NCBI GenBank assembly: GCA_023401925.1
Contig: JAEXDA010000057.1
Coordinates: 124,001 to 188,000, forward strand
DNA: 64,000 bases
From: Bacillota bacterium
GTDB taxonomy: Bacteria; Bacillota; UBA4882; UBA8346
Reading direction: 5' to 3'
The notes under the pieces: model-generated
What the model saw: the letters and a program-made list of their open reading frames with translations, nothing else
What the model was told of the DNA's origin: nothing
Database searches by the model: none
Translations under genes and position numbers: made by a program
Shown here: one piece after another, positions 32,018-41,405 of the stretch
Position numbering within the stretch: the stretch's first letter is position 1
Layout of the letters: each line of letters opens with the position of its first letter

Positions 32018-33295
32018 GTGAAGAAGTATTTATTTTTGCTGGCCATATTTTTATCGTTCCTATGTAACCCGCTCTTCTCGGCAAGTGCTATTATCCTTGA
32101 TTGGAATATGCCTGTGATTGGTTCCCTTTCGGCAAAAAAGGTCTTTAACAGCGGCCCAGTTTCTCTAAAAATCCTCGGTAAACGCTTTAATTATGGGGTA
32201 ACTGTTAAACTAACCAAAGAAGGGGTACCTGAAATTAATGCTACTGATCTTGTAATCACTAAAAATAAAATTTCTTGTACCTTTAACTTACTTGACCAGC
32301 CGATTGGCAATTGGAATCTTGTTGTCACAAATCACTCGATTTATAGCGAAAAGGAGCATTCGACAACATTATATGATGCTGTTGTTGTTGATTTTGCAGC
32401 TCCTGAAATCAACTCATTTTTTCCTCAAGTCATTGATTTTAAAAATGCTTCCTTGATTCAAGCCAAAATCCGCGGTGCTTATTTTAGAGACGGTATGAAG
32501 GTAAAACTGATTGGACCTGATGGGTTAAGCATTGAAGGGATTAAACTTAAGCTTCTTGCAGATACTCAAATCAACTGTGAATTTGATTTGATGGGTCAAC
32601 CTATTGGAGCATTCACATTAATCGTCGCAAATGCCGATGGAAAAACGGCTTCTCTTAAGGATTGCTTTCGTATTAAAAAGACCGAGCCCGAGCAGCTAAT
32701 GATCAGGAAATTAAAACCAGCTCAAAAAAAGACAACCCTTCCTGAGATTAAACCCGTAGATCCTGAAACACCTTCACCAATCGCCCCTACTCCGGGACCC
32801 ACAGTTAATCAACCTTCCAAACCAGTACCACCAGCAACGACTCCGAATGAAGTGCCTATTGCCGGAGTTACAAATATCGCTTCAAACCCCAAAAGTCCAC
32901 TCAAGTCCCTTTCGGAAATCAATCCAAAGTTAAGACCTATTTTCTTTGATGCCAACAAATTCACCATCCGTGATTCCGAATTACCCAGTTTGGAAAATAA
33001 CTTAATGCTGATAAAGAACAATCCCGGTTTCCTTATTGCCATTTGCGGCTATGCGGACCAGCGAGGCAATAAAGTCAATAATCTCAAACTGACCCAAAAG
33101 CGTACGGAAACCATCCGCCAATTTCTGGTAGCCAATGACATTACTGAGAGAATAACGATCTTCCTTTTGGGAAGTGAAATCTCTCAACATGCTACTCATG
33201 ATCAAAATCAATGGCAACAAAATCCCAAGATAGAGATTTCATTGTGGGAAAAACAACCGACCAGAAAACAAATTACTGCTTTAAAATCCTACTAA
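32018..33295 (+). CDS. OmpA-family protein with Ig-like repeats
   Basis: A 425-residue exported protein starting at GTG 32018 behind AAAGGAG. The signal peptide runs to about residue 25 (YLFLLAIFLSFLC, then FSASA). Two IPT/Ig-like domains (about 30-125 and 128-220) each end with a QPIGNWNLVV or QPIGAFTLIV segment. A Pro-rich linker (about 240-290) leads to an OmpA C-terminal domain (about 310-415: IFFDANKFTI, ICGYADQRGN, LKLTQKRTETIRQFL), which binds peptidoglycan. It most likely tethers the outer membrane to the wall. It has no barrel of its own. Confidence 0.85.
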   Translation: MKKYLFLLAIFLSFLCNPLFSASAIILDWNMPVIGSLSAKKVFNSGPVSLKILGKRFNYGVTVKLTKEGVPEINATDLVITKNKISCTFNLLDQPIGNWNLVVTNHSIYSEKEHSTTLYDAVVVDFAAPEINSFFPQVIDFKNASLIQAKIRGAYFRDGMKVKLIGPDGLSIEGIKLKLLADTQINCEFDLMGQPIGAFTLIVANADGKTASLKDCFRIKKTEPEQLMIRKLKPAQKKTTLPEIKPVDPETPSPIAPTPGPTVNQPSKPVPPATTPNEVPIAGVTNIASNPKSPLKSLSEINPKLRPIFFDANKFTIRDSELPSLENNLMLIKNNPGFLIAICGYADQRGNKVNNLKLTQKRTETIRQFLVANDITERITIFLLGSEISQHATHDQNQWQQNPKIEISLWEKQPTRKQITALKSY

Positions 33296-33325
33296 ATGAA
33301 CTATATAGTATCCAAGACAAATTTA

Positions 33326-34306
33326 TTATCTTGAATAAAACGCACTCACATTGCTCTTCGTCACCACAGTGATGCCCGTATCCACCGAGTCCGGCAAAGG
33401 GTTAATATCTTTCGACTGCCAACCCTTAACAGGCTTCACTAGATTATGAGCTATATGATATAAAAACATCTGTGACCAATAACCCATATTCCAGGTTCCT
33501 TGAGCAATTGTAGCACTGATTGCACCCTGTTTAATCAAATCCAAAGTTCCTTTATCCGTATCGAAACTTACAATTTTTACTTTCCCAATCTGGTGAGCCT
33601 CACGGATTGCAGTGGCCGCGCCTACTCCCCCCAAAGCGTCCGTGCAAAACACCCCTTTTAAATTGGGATGCGCCTGTAAAAACCATGCGATCATCGTGGC
33701 CGCCCTTGTCTGATCATTATTATCATTACCGATGGCTACAACCTTCATTTCGGGGTACTCCATGGCTAAGGTCTCAATGAAACCTGTTTTCCTTTTTTCA
33801 TGATTAGGCTGGCCAAAAACCGTAGTAATCGCTACCTCCCCTTTACCACCAAGTAATTTACCCAGATAGCGGGCTGCCGTTGCCCCGGAATTGGAATTAC
33901 TGGTTCCAAGATAGCAATAGCGGTTGCTGGCTTGAGAATCGGAGTCGAAGGTAACTACTGGAATTCCTGCAGCAATCGCCTTATTGATAGGGTCCTTCAA
34001 ACCATCAGCATTCGCACAGGTAATTGCAATTCCAGCCGGTTTCTTCGCTATGACCTGTTCCAATACGGTTGCTTCTTGGGTTACACCATCTTGAGGCGCA
34101 CCGGTATAGATGGCCTTCACGCCCAGTAAATTGGCAGCATCTTGCATCCCTTTGAAACAGCCTTTCCAGTATTCTATGCCCGACACAAAAGTTACCATGT
34201 AATATTCTTCTTTGGGACTTCCCATAAACACATTTTTCGTAACGGCAAAAGCTGTTACCGCCGAAAGAAGAAACAAACAAGAAACTACAATAATACTTTT
34301 TTTCAT
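33326..34306 (-). CDS. Sugar ABC transporter substrate-binding protein
   Basis: A 326-residue RbsB-like protein. Signal peptide MKKSIIVVSCLFLLSAVTAF; no lipobox cysteine, so it may be free in a periplasm. The pentose/hexose-binding fold shows AITCANADGLKDPINKAIAA, VTFDSDSQASNRYCYLGTSN and VKIVSFDTDKGTLDLIKQGA. ATG 34306 behind GAGGGGAAG. It is the last gene of a deoR-rbsA-rbsC-rbsB-like operon, 67 bases after the permease. The sugar cannot be told from sequence. Confidence 0.92.
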   Translation of the reverse strand: MKKSIIVVSCLFLLSAVTAFAVTKNVFMGSPKEEYYMVTFVSGIEYWKGCFKGMQDAANLLGVKAIYTGAPQDGVTQEATVLEQVIAKKPAGIAITCANADGLKDPINKAIAAGIPVVTFDSDSQASNRYCYLGTSNSNSGATAARYLGKLLGGKGEVAITTVFGQPNHEKRKTGFIETLAMEYPEMKVVAIGNDNNDQTRAATMIAWFLQAHPNLKGVFCTDALGGVGAATAIREAHQIGKVKIVSFDTDKGTLDLIKQGAISATIAQGTWNMGYWSQMFLYHIAHNLVKPVKGWQSKDINPLPDSVDTGITVVTKSNVSAFYSR

Positions 34307-34373
34307 TTCTTCCCCTCTTATCTTTCTATAATAACAATGACCGTTTGGGCAATTTACCTTCCTCCGTTGAAGA

Positions 34374-35381
34374 CTATTTTGATGAACGATGGGTGATAAA
34401 ATCAACTAAGACAGCTGTAATTAATACGATCCCTGTGATCAGATCCTGCCAATATACCGAAACATTGAGTAAAATCAAAGCATTATTGACGAAAGCCAAC
34501 AATATGACTCCAAGTACGGCCCCTAAAACCGTTCCTTCTCCGCCGTTTAAACTCGCCCCCCCGATTACGCAAGCGGCTATAGCTCTTAATTCCGTACCCG
34601 TACCGGCATTGGGTTGTGCAACTGTAAAACGAGAGGCTGTTAAAATCCCCGCAATCGATGCTAAAAAGGCTGTTAGTAAAAAGACTCCCATTTTGATTTT
34701 GGCAACATTAATACCGGAAAGAACTGCCGCCTTTTCATTACTCCCTACATAAAAAACTTGACGGAACACCGCGGAACGCCGCAATGCGAAATCCATGATT
34801 AAAGTCAATATTAAGAAAAACAGCACCATCATCGGTAAACCAAAAATTTGCCCACTACCAAGAAAAGTAAAACTACGTGACATTCCCGCTAGCGATAAAG
34901 GAGAACCTTGCGTCAAAACATAGGAACAACCTCGGGCGATGCTCATCATCCCCAATGTAGTAATAAAAGAATCTAATTTAACTTTTCCGATTAAATAACC
35001 ATTGATTATGCCGCATAGTATCCCGCTGACCAAACCGATGAATGCTGCAAGCCAGATATTGACACCTACCAAATGCAAAGAACCCGTGACAACACTACTG
35101 AGTGCCATCACAGAGCCTACGGATAAGTCAAGTCCTCCGAGGACTAAGGCTACCGTCATCCCTATGGCAATAATACCGTCACTCGCCAAACCAATTCCGG
35201 TGATACTCAAATTGGAGACTGAAAAAAAATAAGGCGAGAAAAAAGACAACATGATCGCGAAGCCCATGATAACAAGTAATAAAGATACTTCCCGAATGCC
35301 GAATATCTTTTTTATCATGAAGCGGCCCTTCCCCTTTGCCAAGTTTTCCGAATCATTCACCTTATCGAGATCCAGTTTCAT
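34374..35381 (-). CDS. Sugar ABC transporter permease (RbsC type)
   Basis: A 335-residue polytopic permease with eight to ten hydrophobic helices. GMTVALVLGGLDLSVGSVMA is the RbsC-family motif, and IAACVIGGASLNGGEGTVLG the conserved loop near the C terminus that meets the ATPase. ATG 35381 follows AAGGAGG; the frame is open 63 bases further 5' but that part overlaps the intergenic ribosome site. It lies between the ATPase and the binding protein. Confidence 0.94.
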   Translation of the reverse strand: MKLDLDKVNDSENLAKGKGRFMIKKIFGIREVSLLLVIMGFAIMLSFFSPYFFSVSNLSITGIGLASDGIIAIGMTVALVLGGLDLSVGSVMALSSVVTGSLHLVGVNIWLAAFIGLVSGILCGIINGYLIGKVKLDSFITTLGMMSIARGCSYVLTQGSPLSLAGMSRSFTFLGSGQIFGLPMMVLFFLILTLIMDFALRRSAVFRQVFYVGSNEKAAVLSGINVAKIKMGVFLLTAFLASIAGILTASRFTVAQPNAGTGTELRAIAACVIGGASLNGGEGTVLGAVLGVILLAFVNNALILLNVSVYWQDLITGIVLITAVLVDFITHRSSK

Positions 35382-35459
35382 TCGATTGACCTCCTTATGG
35401 GAATTCCCCCAGGCTGCTACCTTTGCTTCGTTTCCTTCTCCCAATGGACACCCCGAAGT

Positions 35460-36959
35460 TTATTCTTTTCCGGATGCCATTTTTAAGATGATTTCCTCGG
35501 AAACTTCATTCCCTTTCAATTCCCCGACAATCCGGCCTTTGAAGATGACCAAAATCCGGTGACACATCCCGATGAGTTCCGACAAATCGGAAGAAATCAT
35601 AATGACGCCGGACCCTCCACAGATAATGCTATTCATGATATTATAAATATCAACTTTGGATGCAACATCCAAACCATTGGTTGGCTCGTCCAATAAATAT
35701 ACATAACCTCCGCTGAACAACCATTTTGCCAGCATGGTCTTTTGTTGATTGCCGCCACTTAGGGTGGAAACCTTTTGGTGTAGGTTGTGAATTTGGATGC
35801 CCAATCTTTTAACAAGTCCCAAAGCGATTTGCTGTTCCTTTTGAGGATGAATCAATCCCCTGCGAACAATCCGGTTAAGATTTGAGGCCATAATATTGCT
35901 TTTGATTGAAAGATTATTAAACAATCCGGCACGAACCCGATCTTCCGCCAGATAGGCAAAACCCAGCCGAATCGCTTGTTCGGGGGATTTTATAGTGATT
36001 TCCCGCCCCCGCAAATAAATCTTGCCTTTCACCAAAGAACCGACTCCAAAAAGGGTGTCAACCAAAGCAGTACGTCCTGATCCGGCCAAACCGGCTATCC
36101 CCAAAATTTCACCTTCATGCAACGTAAAACTGATATCAGTGAGTACGGAGCCCATGGATAAACCGGAAATCCTCAGTAATTCCTTTCGCGCGGCCAGTCC
36201 TAATTTAGGGTAACGCCCCAAAGCTTCCTCGCCGATCATCAGTTTAATAACGGATTCACCTTCCAGACTATCCACCGGAAAAGTGGCCACATTCAAGCCA
36301 TCCCTGATAATCGTGACGTTTTGGGCAATCTCCTTAATCTCTTTCAATCTCTGGGATATATAAATAATCGTAACGCCTAAGCCCTGAACTTCTCTTAAAA
36401 CTTGGAAAAACTGTCTAACTTCCTGTTCATTGAGGGCGGCAGTGGGCTCATCCAGAATTATTAACTCCGCTTTCTCGGATATGGCCCGGGCAATTTCCAC
36501 CATTTGTTGCTGGCCCAACCCTAATGACGATAATTTGGTATAAGGATCAATCCGAAAATGCAACCGTTCTAAAACCGCTTGGGCTTCTAAAAATAGTTTA
36601 TCCGTTTGAATCATTCCGTATTTTGAAAGTCCTTTTTGACGAAACCGTCCGACAAAAATATTTTCAGCAACTGTCAATTCCGGAAAAAGACTTAAGTCTT
36701 GATAAACCATGGTAAAACCCAAACCGCGGGCCTGCATGACCGAGTTAATTTCAACCTCCCGCCCCCGTAAAAAAATAGTACCCGAATCTTTGGATATCAC
36801 ACCGTTTAATATCTTCATCAAGGTCGTTTTGCCGGCGCCGTTCTTGCCAATCAGCCCATGGATTTCGCCCGCTTTGACCTTTAGATTGACCCCTTTTAAT
36901 ACCGAATGATTACTGAAACTTTTGCGAATTTCCATCAATTCCAAAAGATAATCATTCAT
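35460..36959 (-). CDS. Sugar ABC transporter ATPase (RbsA type, tandem domains)
   Basis: A 499-residue protein with two ABC domains. Domain 1: Walker A GKNGAGKTT, signature LGLGQQQMVEIARAI, Walker B LIILDEPTAALNEQE. Domain 2: GLAGSGRTALVDTLFG, signature LSGGNQQKTMLAKWL, Walker B VYLLDEPTNGLD. The second P-loop (GSGRTA, Arg for Lys) is the usual divergent one of the RbsA/MglA family. ATG 36959 is three bases after the stop of the DeoR gene. Confidence 0.95.
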   Translation of the reverse strand: MNDYLLELMEIRKSFSNHSVLKGVNLKVKAGEIHGLIGKNGAGKTTLMKILNGVISKDSGTIFLRGREVEINSVMQARGLGFTMVYQDLSLFPELTVAENIFVGRFRQKGLSKYGMIQTDKLFLEAQAVLERLHFRIDPYTKLSSLGLGQQQMVEIARAISEKAELIILDEPTAALNEQEVRQFFQVLREVQGLGVTIIYISQRLKEIKEIAQNVTIIRDGLNVATFPVDSLEGESVIKLMIGEEALGRYPKLGLAARKELLRISGLSMGSVLTDISFTLHEGEILGIAGLAGSGRTALVDTLFGVGSLVKGKIYLRGREITIKSPEQAIRLGFAYLAEDRVRAGLFNNLSIKSNIMASNLNRIVRRGLIHPQKEQQIALGLVKRLGIQIHNLHQKVSTLSGGNQQKTMLAKWLFSGGYVYLLDEPTNGLDVASKVDIYNIMNSIICGGSGVIMISSDLSELIGMCHRILVIFKGRIVGELKGNEVSEEIILKMASGKE

Positions 36960-36962
36960 TCA

Positions 36963-37757
36963 TTAGTCTCCTCCCTGCATGGTTAATTCTTCGACTTCAA
37001 AAGGGGTATAAATTTTAATATTGTTTTGGAAAAAATACTCTTTATACTGACTATCCACTTCTTTATTGGTTACTACTTTTTGGATCACGGAGAGATCTCC
37101 CAATACCGCAAAGCCAATTTTCCCGAACTTATGATAGTCCGCCACGATAATGACTTCTTGGGTAATATGAAAAAGTTCTTTATAAAATTGAGCTTCTTCC
37201 ATAAAATTAGTGGTTAATCCGTGAGAAAAATTAATACCGGCGACACTGATGATTACTTTGCTAAAATGTTTACCCTCTAAAGCCCGGAAAGCCAAGTCTC
37301 CAGTCATAAGGCTTGTTCCGGGCAAAATATTGCCTCCGGTGACAACGGTCACAACACCATTGGTATTTGATAATTCCGCCGCAACCAACCAATCATTGGT
37401 CATAACCGTAACCCGCTGCTTACTTTTCAAATTGGCCGCCACCTGTTGACAAGTCATACCACCGCCGATAAACACGGCATCTCTATCATTAACCAGGAGG
37501 GCCGCTGCCTCACCAATTTCCCGAATTTCCGGTGAAATTTCGATATTATTTCCTTCTTGATTCGTTTCAATGAGTGCTTCGTTGATTAAAGCCCCCCCAT
37601 GGGTTTTAATCACGAATCCGTCTTTTTCCAATACATCCAAATCCCGCCTTACAGTAACCTCGGTAACTCCCAATGTAGCTGCCAAAGTAGCAACATCCAT
37701 CTGCTTATGCTTCATCAAAAGTTCTTTAATTTTTTGTTGACGGGCCACTGCAAACAT
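36963..37757 (-). CDS. DeoR-family sugar-operon regulator
   Basis: A 264-residue protein. N-terminal HTH: RQQKIKELLMKHKQMDVATL and GVTEVTVRRDLDVLEKDGFV, followed by IKTHGGAL, the DeoR signature. The C-terminal sugar-phosphate-binding domain (about 80-250) contains FIGGGMTCQQVAANL and VIIVADYHKFGKIGFAVL. ATG 37757 behind AAAGAGG. It heads the ABC importer operon and likely represses it until a phosphorylated sugar binds. Confidence 0.93.
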   Translation of the reverse strand: MFAVARQQKIKELLMKHKQMDVATLAATLGVTEVTVRRDLDVLEKDGFVIKTHGGALINEALIETNQEGNNIEISPEIREIGEAAALLVNDRDAVFIGGGMTCQQVAANLKSKQRVTVMTNDWLVAAELSNTNGVVTVVTGGNILPGTSLMTGDLAFRALEGKHFSKVIISVAGINFSHGLTTNFMEEAQFYKELFHITQEVIIVADYHKFGKIGFAVLGDLSVIQKVVTNKEVDSQYKEYFFQNNIKIYTPFEVEELTMQGGD

Positions 37758-37857
37758 AATTTTACCTCTTTTAATCATTTTTTGATTCACATGATGTTGA
37801 AACAAACATAGAGTAGTTACTTTCATTAAATCGAAAATCTAACTGAAAGTCAACCTT

Positions 37858-37893
37858 AAAAAAAAGACTGTCTCATTTATACTTGAGACAGTC
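37858..37893 (-). terminator. Intrinsic terminator of secDF
   Basis: GACTGTCTCA / TGAGACAGTC, perfect 10-bp stem, followed on the minus strand by eight T residues, 39 bases after the secF stop. Confidence 0.9.
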
Positions 37894-37931
37894 CTTTCCG
37901 TTACCGAATACCCAATAACAGGACATCCAAT

Positions 37932-38888
37932 TTATCTCGCTGAAGCGACCTTACGGAGAGCAGCTTTCTTTTCCTGATGATCTTTATAAATGGCCCAAAT
38001 CGGGCTGGCTACAAAGATGGAGGAATAGGTTCCGGAGGTGATTCCCACAATCAAAGCAAAGCACAGTTCTTTAATATTCGGAACAACCAAATAGAAAGCC
38101 AAGATTGCTATGACCGTCGTAAAGCTGGTATTCAACGAACGGCGGAAAGTCTGTAAAATGCTGTCGTTAGCAACTTCCACAAATGGCGTGTCTTTGGATT
38201 TGTATTTAAGATTTTCACGAATCCGGTCAAAAATAACGATGGTATCGTTGATGGAATAACCGAGAATCGTAAGCAGCGCCGCGATAATGGTGGAATTGAC
38301 TTCCACTGCGAATAATCCGAACACTCCGAGAACCAATAAACAATCATGGAACAGCGCCACAATGGCCGCAATTCCGGACATCAACTCGAAACGGAACCAG
38401 ATATAGATAAGCATCAGCATTAAGGCAATCACTACAGCCTTCACGGCGTTTTCCACCAATTCCTTACCAATCACCGGGTCAACCCGGGAAATATCCAGGC
38501 CCTGCCCCGTGTTGACATGACCGAATTTTGCCTCCAAAGCTCTTATAACCGTCTCTTGCTCGGTATCATTCAAAAATCTGGTATATACCAGCACCTGATG
38601 CCGGGTAACACCGGTGGAATCAATATATTTGCTGGGTTGCGGCGCGTTTACTTTGAAATTCGGCAAATCCACCTTCTGTAAAACCGCCATGACCTCATCG
38701 GAACTTACTGCCCGGGGGGTTGGAAAATAAATTTTGGTACCGCCGGTAAAATCAATCCCCAAATTTAACGGTGACCCGGGTTTGGTTCCCCAGCCATTAT
38801 AGGGATTTGCGAAAATAAAGAGAATACTCAAAATCATCGTTACAATAAAAATACCCAGGTAAAAATAACGATATTTGAAAATGTTCAT
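37932..38888 (-). CDS. secF: Protein translocase subunit SecF
   Basis: A 318-residue membrane protein with six helices. NLGIDFTGGTKIYFPTP follows helix 1; ISRVDPVIGKELVENAVKAV precedes helix 2; ILGYSINDTIVIFDRIRENL is the SecF core motif. With SecD it uses the proton motive force to help pull exported proteins through SecYEG. Its ATG overlaps the secD stop (ATGA), so translation is coupled. Confidence 0.97.
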   Translation of the reverse strand: MNIFKYRYFYLGIFIVTMILSILFIFANPYNGWGTKPGSPLNLGIDFTGGTKIYFPTPRAVSSDEVMAVLQKVDLPNFKVNAPQPSKYIDSTGVTRHQVLVYTRFLNDTEQETVIRALEAKFGHVNTGQGLDISRVDPVIGKELVENAVKAVVIALMLMLIYIWFRFELMSGIAAIVALFHDCLLVLGVFGLFAVEVNSTIIAALLTILGYSINDTIVIFDRIRENLKYKSKDTPFVEVANDSILQTFRRSLNTSFTTVIAILAFYLVVPNIKELCFALIVGITSGTYSSIFVASPIWAIYKDHQEKKAALRKVASAR

Positions 38889-40405
38889 TCGATGGTTACC
38901 TCCTTAGCCCCGAAGTATTTCACATAACGGTCGGGATCATGGTCAACCTTCCACTCCAGGAAAGTCCGGGTGACGAAAATTGCAGTAATCATACTGATAA
39001 TAACGCCAATGGATAACGTAATCGCAAATCCCTGTACCGGGCCGGTGCCGAAGAAGAACAACACCACTGCGGCAATCAGGGTCGTCACATTGGAGTCGAT
39101 AATTGCGATTAAAGCCCGGTCAAAACCAGCGTGGATAGCTGGGCGTACCCGTTTGCCGTTCCTGATTTCATCTTTAATTCTTTCAAAAATGATTACATTG
39201 GCGTCAACTGCCATACCGACGGTTAATATGAAACCGGCGATTCCCGGTAAGGTCAATACACCGCGGAACAATGCCATCACACCCAAGAACAGCACGACGA
39301 AAATCATTAACGCAAAGTCCGCCATCAACCCCGGCAAACTATAGAAGATCAACATGAAGATAATAACAGCGGCAACCCCGATGATGGCCGCCATCACACT
39401 TTGCCTGACGATTTCTTTACCTAAAGTCGGGGCCACTTGAGTGGATTCGACAACCCGTAATGATACCGGCAATGCACCGGATTTCATCAACAAAGCGTCC
39501 TTCTCAACTTCTTCCTTTGTGGCGTTGCCCAAGGTGATGACCCCTGATCCCCCGGGAATCGGATCCTGAATCACCGGGTTCATCAACATCGATTCATCCA
39601 AGTATACCGCCATTTGTTTCCCCACGTTTTCGGTGGTAATCTTCTCAAGTTGTTTGGCGCCTTGTCCCCTAAAGCTAAAGTTGATTACATACCCTTTACC
39701 GGCTTCATAGGCAACCCTGATATCCTGCATATCCGTACCATCCAGTACGATCTGATTATTAATACGGAAGGTTAAGCGTCCGGTTGCTACAATAATATCC
39801 CTGGCCTGTTGCAAAGTCTTTAAACCAGGCAATTGCACGTTCAGACGGCCTTTCCCGTCAAGGCGTACATCGGCTTCGGCCATACCCGAAGCAGCTTCGC
39901 TTATCCGGTGTTCAATAATTGCCTTTGAACGTTCCAAAGCGTCCTCCGGGAAATCCCGGGCATCTTCTAAGATATTAACCTCAATCACATTGCCTCTTTG
40001 GACGGGAGAGAAATTAAAATTCTTACCCTCGCCTGATTGATCAAATTGATATTTTTCCGGGAAGGCATTAATATTCATTGCTCTTTGGGCATCAGCACTA
40101 TTGGCAAAGGTAAATTTCAAACCATCATACCGATCTCCGTCCATCACACCCAGAGGCGCCATTTGGGGTGCTGCAATACTGGCCTGCGTGATTTTGGCCA
40201 TGAGCGCATCACCCAGTTTATTTAAACTATTGGTACTCAAGCGGTAATCCGGTGCTAACAATAACTCGACTCCGCCCTTTAAGTCCAACCCAAGCCGTAT
40301 CGGATCGGTCTTAAAAAAGCTCGCTCCGATCGGGCTGATCATAAGACCCAGAAGGATCGTTATAACAAGGATTAATCCGACTCTCCAGCGTAGATCCTGT
40401 CTCAA
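38885..40405 (-). CDS. secD: Protein translocase subunit SecD
   Basis: A 506-residue membrane protein with six helices and a large extracytoplasmic domain after helix 1. RLGLDLKGGVELLLAPD, VNILEDARDFPEDALERSKA, VQLPGLKTLQQARDIIVATG and, in the membrane core, TVGMAVDANVIIFERIKDEI are family motifs. The start is TTG at 40405 behind AAAGGGGAG. Length is in the usual range of Gram-positive separate SecD proteins. Confidence 0.97.
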   Translation of the reverse strand: MRQDLRWRVGLILVITILLGLMISPIGASFFKTDPIRLGLDLKGGVELLLAPDYRLSTNSLNKLGDALMAKITQASIAAPQMAPLGVMDGDRYDGLKFTFANSADAQRAMNINAFPEKYQFDQSGEGKNFNFSPVQRGNVIEVNILEDARDFPEDALERSKAIIEHRISEAASGMAEADVRLDGKGRLNVQLPGLKTLQQARDIIVATGRLTFRINNQIVLDGTDMQDIRVAYEAGKGYVINFSFRGQGAKQLEKITTENVGKQMAVYLDESMLMNPVIQDPIPGGSGVITLGNATKEEVEKDALLMKSGALPVSLRVVESTQVAPTLGKEIVRQSVMAAIIGVAAVIIFMLIFYSLPGLMADFALMIFVVLFLGVMALFRGVLTLPGIAGFILTVGMAVDANVIIFERIKDEIRNGKRVRPAIHAGFDRALIAIIDSNVTTLIAAVVLFFFGTGPVQGFAITLSIGVIISMITAIFVTRTFLEWKVDHDPDRYVKYFGAKEVTIE

Positions 40406-40464
40406 CGCAATCTCCCCTTTGATTAAAATTTATAGTGAAAGTTTCAATCACTAACCAAACCTAT

Positions 40465-40881
40465 TTACAACCTCTCCGTAATTCCTTGGGAACCATCAGC
40501 ATCGTTCCCGGAACCATTCCGTGAACTCCGGTAAAAAATAAAAAACAGCGATATCACCATAATGGCAAAGAAAAATCCTACCATTAGCCCGGTCTGTTTC
40601 GTCAAGAAAACACGTTCCCACACCGGCGGCGGCTCCTGTCTTGGGTCTATAAATCCATTACTTGAAGAAGGTATTATACTGGCCCGAATCGTTAAATCAG
40701 GATTATCCACAACCGGTTCGGTACTATCCAAAAGTCCCTCGATCTTTTCTAACACCGTGGCGCTTCTGATTCCCAGTTGGTTCCACCGGCCCCCAACACC
40801 ACTTTGGATAACACAACCCACCATGGCAATGAGTACAGCCGTAACCATGATATAATACCATCGTAACGATGTCTGTCTCAC
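40465..40881 (-). CDS. Hypothetical protein with two membrane segments
   Basis: A 138-residue protein from GTG 40881. Hydrophobic helices at about 12-30 (YIMVTAVLIAMVGCVIQSGV) and 101-122 (GLMVGFFFAIMVISLFFIFY) flank an extracytoplasmic loop of about 70 residues (NQLGIRSATVLEKIEGLLDS). The C-terminal tail is polar and cytosolic. No family recognised. It lies between a 49-residue membrane protein gene and secD on the same strand, so it may belong to the same transcript. An upstream extension overlaps that small gene and is rejected. Confidence 0.6.
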   Translation of the reverse strand: MRQTSLRWYYIMVTAVLIAMVGCVIQSGVGGRWNQLGIRSATVLEKIEGLLDSTEPVVDNPDLTIRASIIPSSSNGFIDPRQEPPPVWERVFLTKQTGLMVGFFFAIMVISLFFIFYRSSRNGSGNDADGSQGITERL

Positions 40882-40903
40882 GAATTTGTCCCCAAATCCA
40901 ATA

Positions 40904-41053
40904 TTATTTCTTCTTTGTTTTGGCGGTTGTTTTGGCGTGCGCCTCGCGATTGGATGCTGCTTTGGCGGCAACTACCTTTTCGGCTTTAAAGGCTGCATAG
41001 GCAAATGTGCCGAAAATCGCAAGTACAACAATCACTGTAATAATTTGAAACAT
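40904..41053 (-). CDS. Small single-pass membrane protein
   Basis: A 49-residue protein: MFQIITVIVVLAIFGTFAYA is a membrane helix and the rest (AFKAEKVVAAKAASNREAHA, then KTTAKTKKK) a strongly basic tail. The ATG at 41053 follows TGGAGGGAACCC at ideal spacing, which supports a real gene despite its size. It precedes the two-helix protein and secDF. Function unknown. Confidence 0.6.
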   Translation of the reverse strand: MFQIITVIVVLAIFGTFAYAAFKAEKVVAAKAASNREAHAKTTAKTKKK

Positions 41054-41203
41054 TGGGTTCCCTCCAAATTCTAACATTTATTGATAAAAAACGAAAAATG
41101 CCGCCTACTTTGTTTTGAGTGAGATAAGCGGAAAGTTTACAAAAGCTTTACTTATTATATCGATTTAAGAATGGCTTGTCAATTAAAAGGGGGAGCGTTC
41201 CAA

Positions 41204-41404
41204 ATGAGAATATTTGGCTTTGGAAAAAATTTATGGCTCCTTCAATTAAATTACTCCTTTTTGGAAGATAAACTGAAAGACATTTGCGTTAACTTCATAC
41301 TGATATCTGAATTTCCACCTAAAATTGGATTCCTTTATGACCTTTTCCTGTGTGGCAGGAAATTTTGTGGATTTGTGGAAATGAGATTCAAGCGGGGAGG
41401 TTAA
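41204..41404 (+). CDS. Possible small protein, uncertain
   Basis: A 66-codon frame beginning at an ATG behind AAGGGGGAGCG. Composition (Phe- and Leu-rich, LWLLQLNYSFLEDKLKDICV) is not convincing as protein. It ends one base before the next gene's ATG, and its final codons contain that gene's ribosome site. It could be a short leader peptide. Low confidence. Confidence 0.25.
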   Translation: MRIFGFGKNLWLLQLNYSFLEDKLKDICVNFILISEFPPKIGFLYDLFLCGRKFCGFVEMRFKRGG

Positions 41405-41405
41405 A

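Noticed and set aside
37858..37893. Operator for the DeoR regulator
   Set aside because: The perfect palindrome has an eight-T tract on the minus strand and lies just after secF, so it is a terminator.
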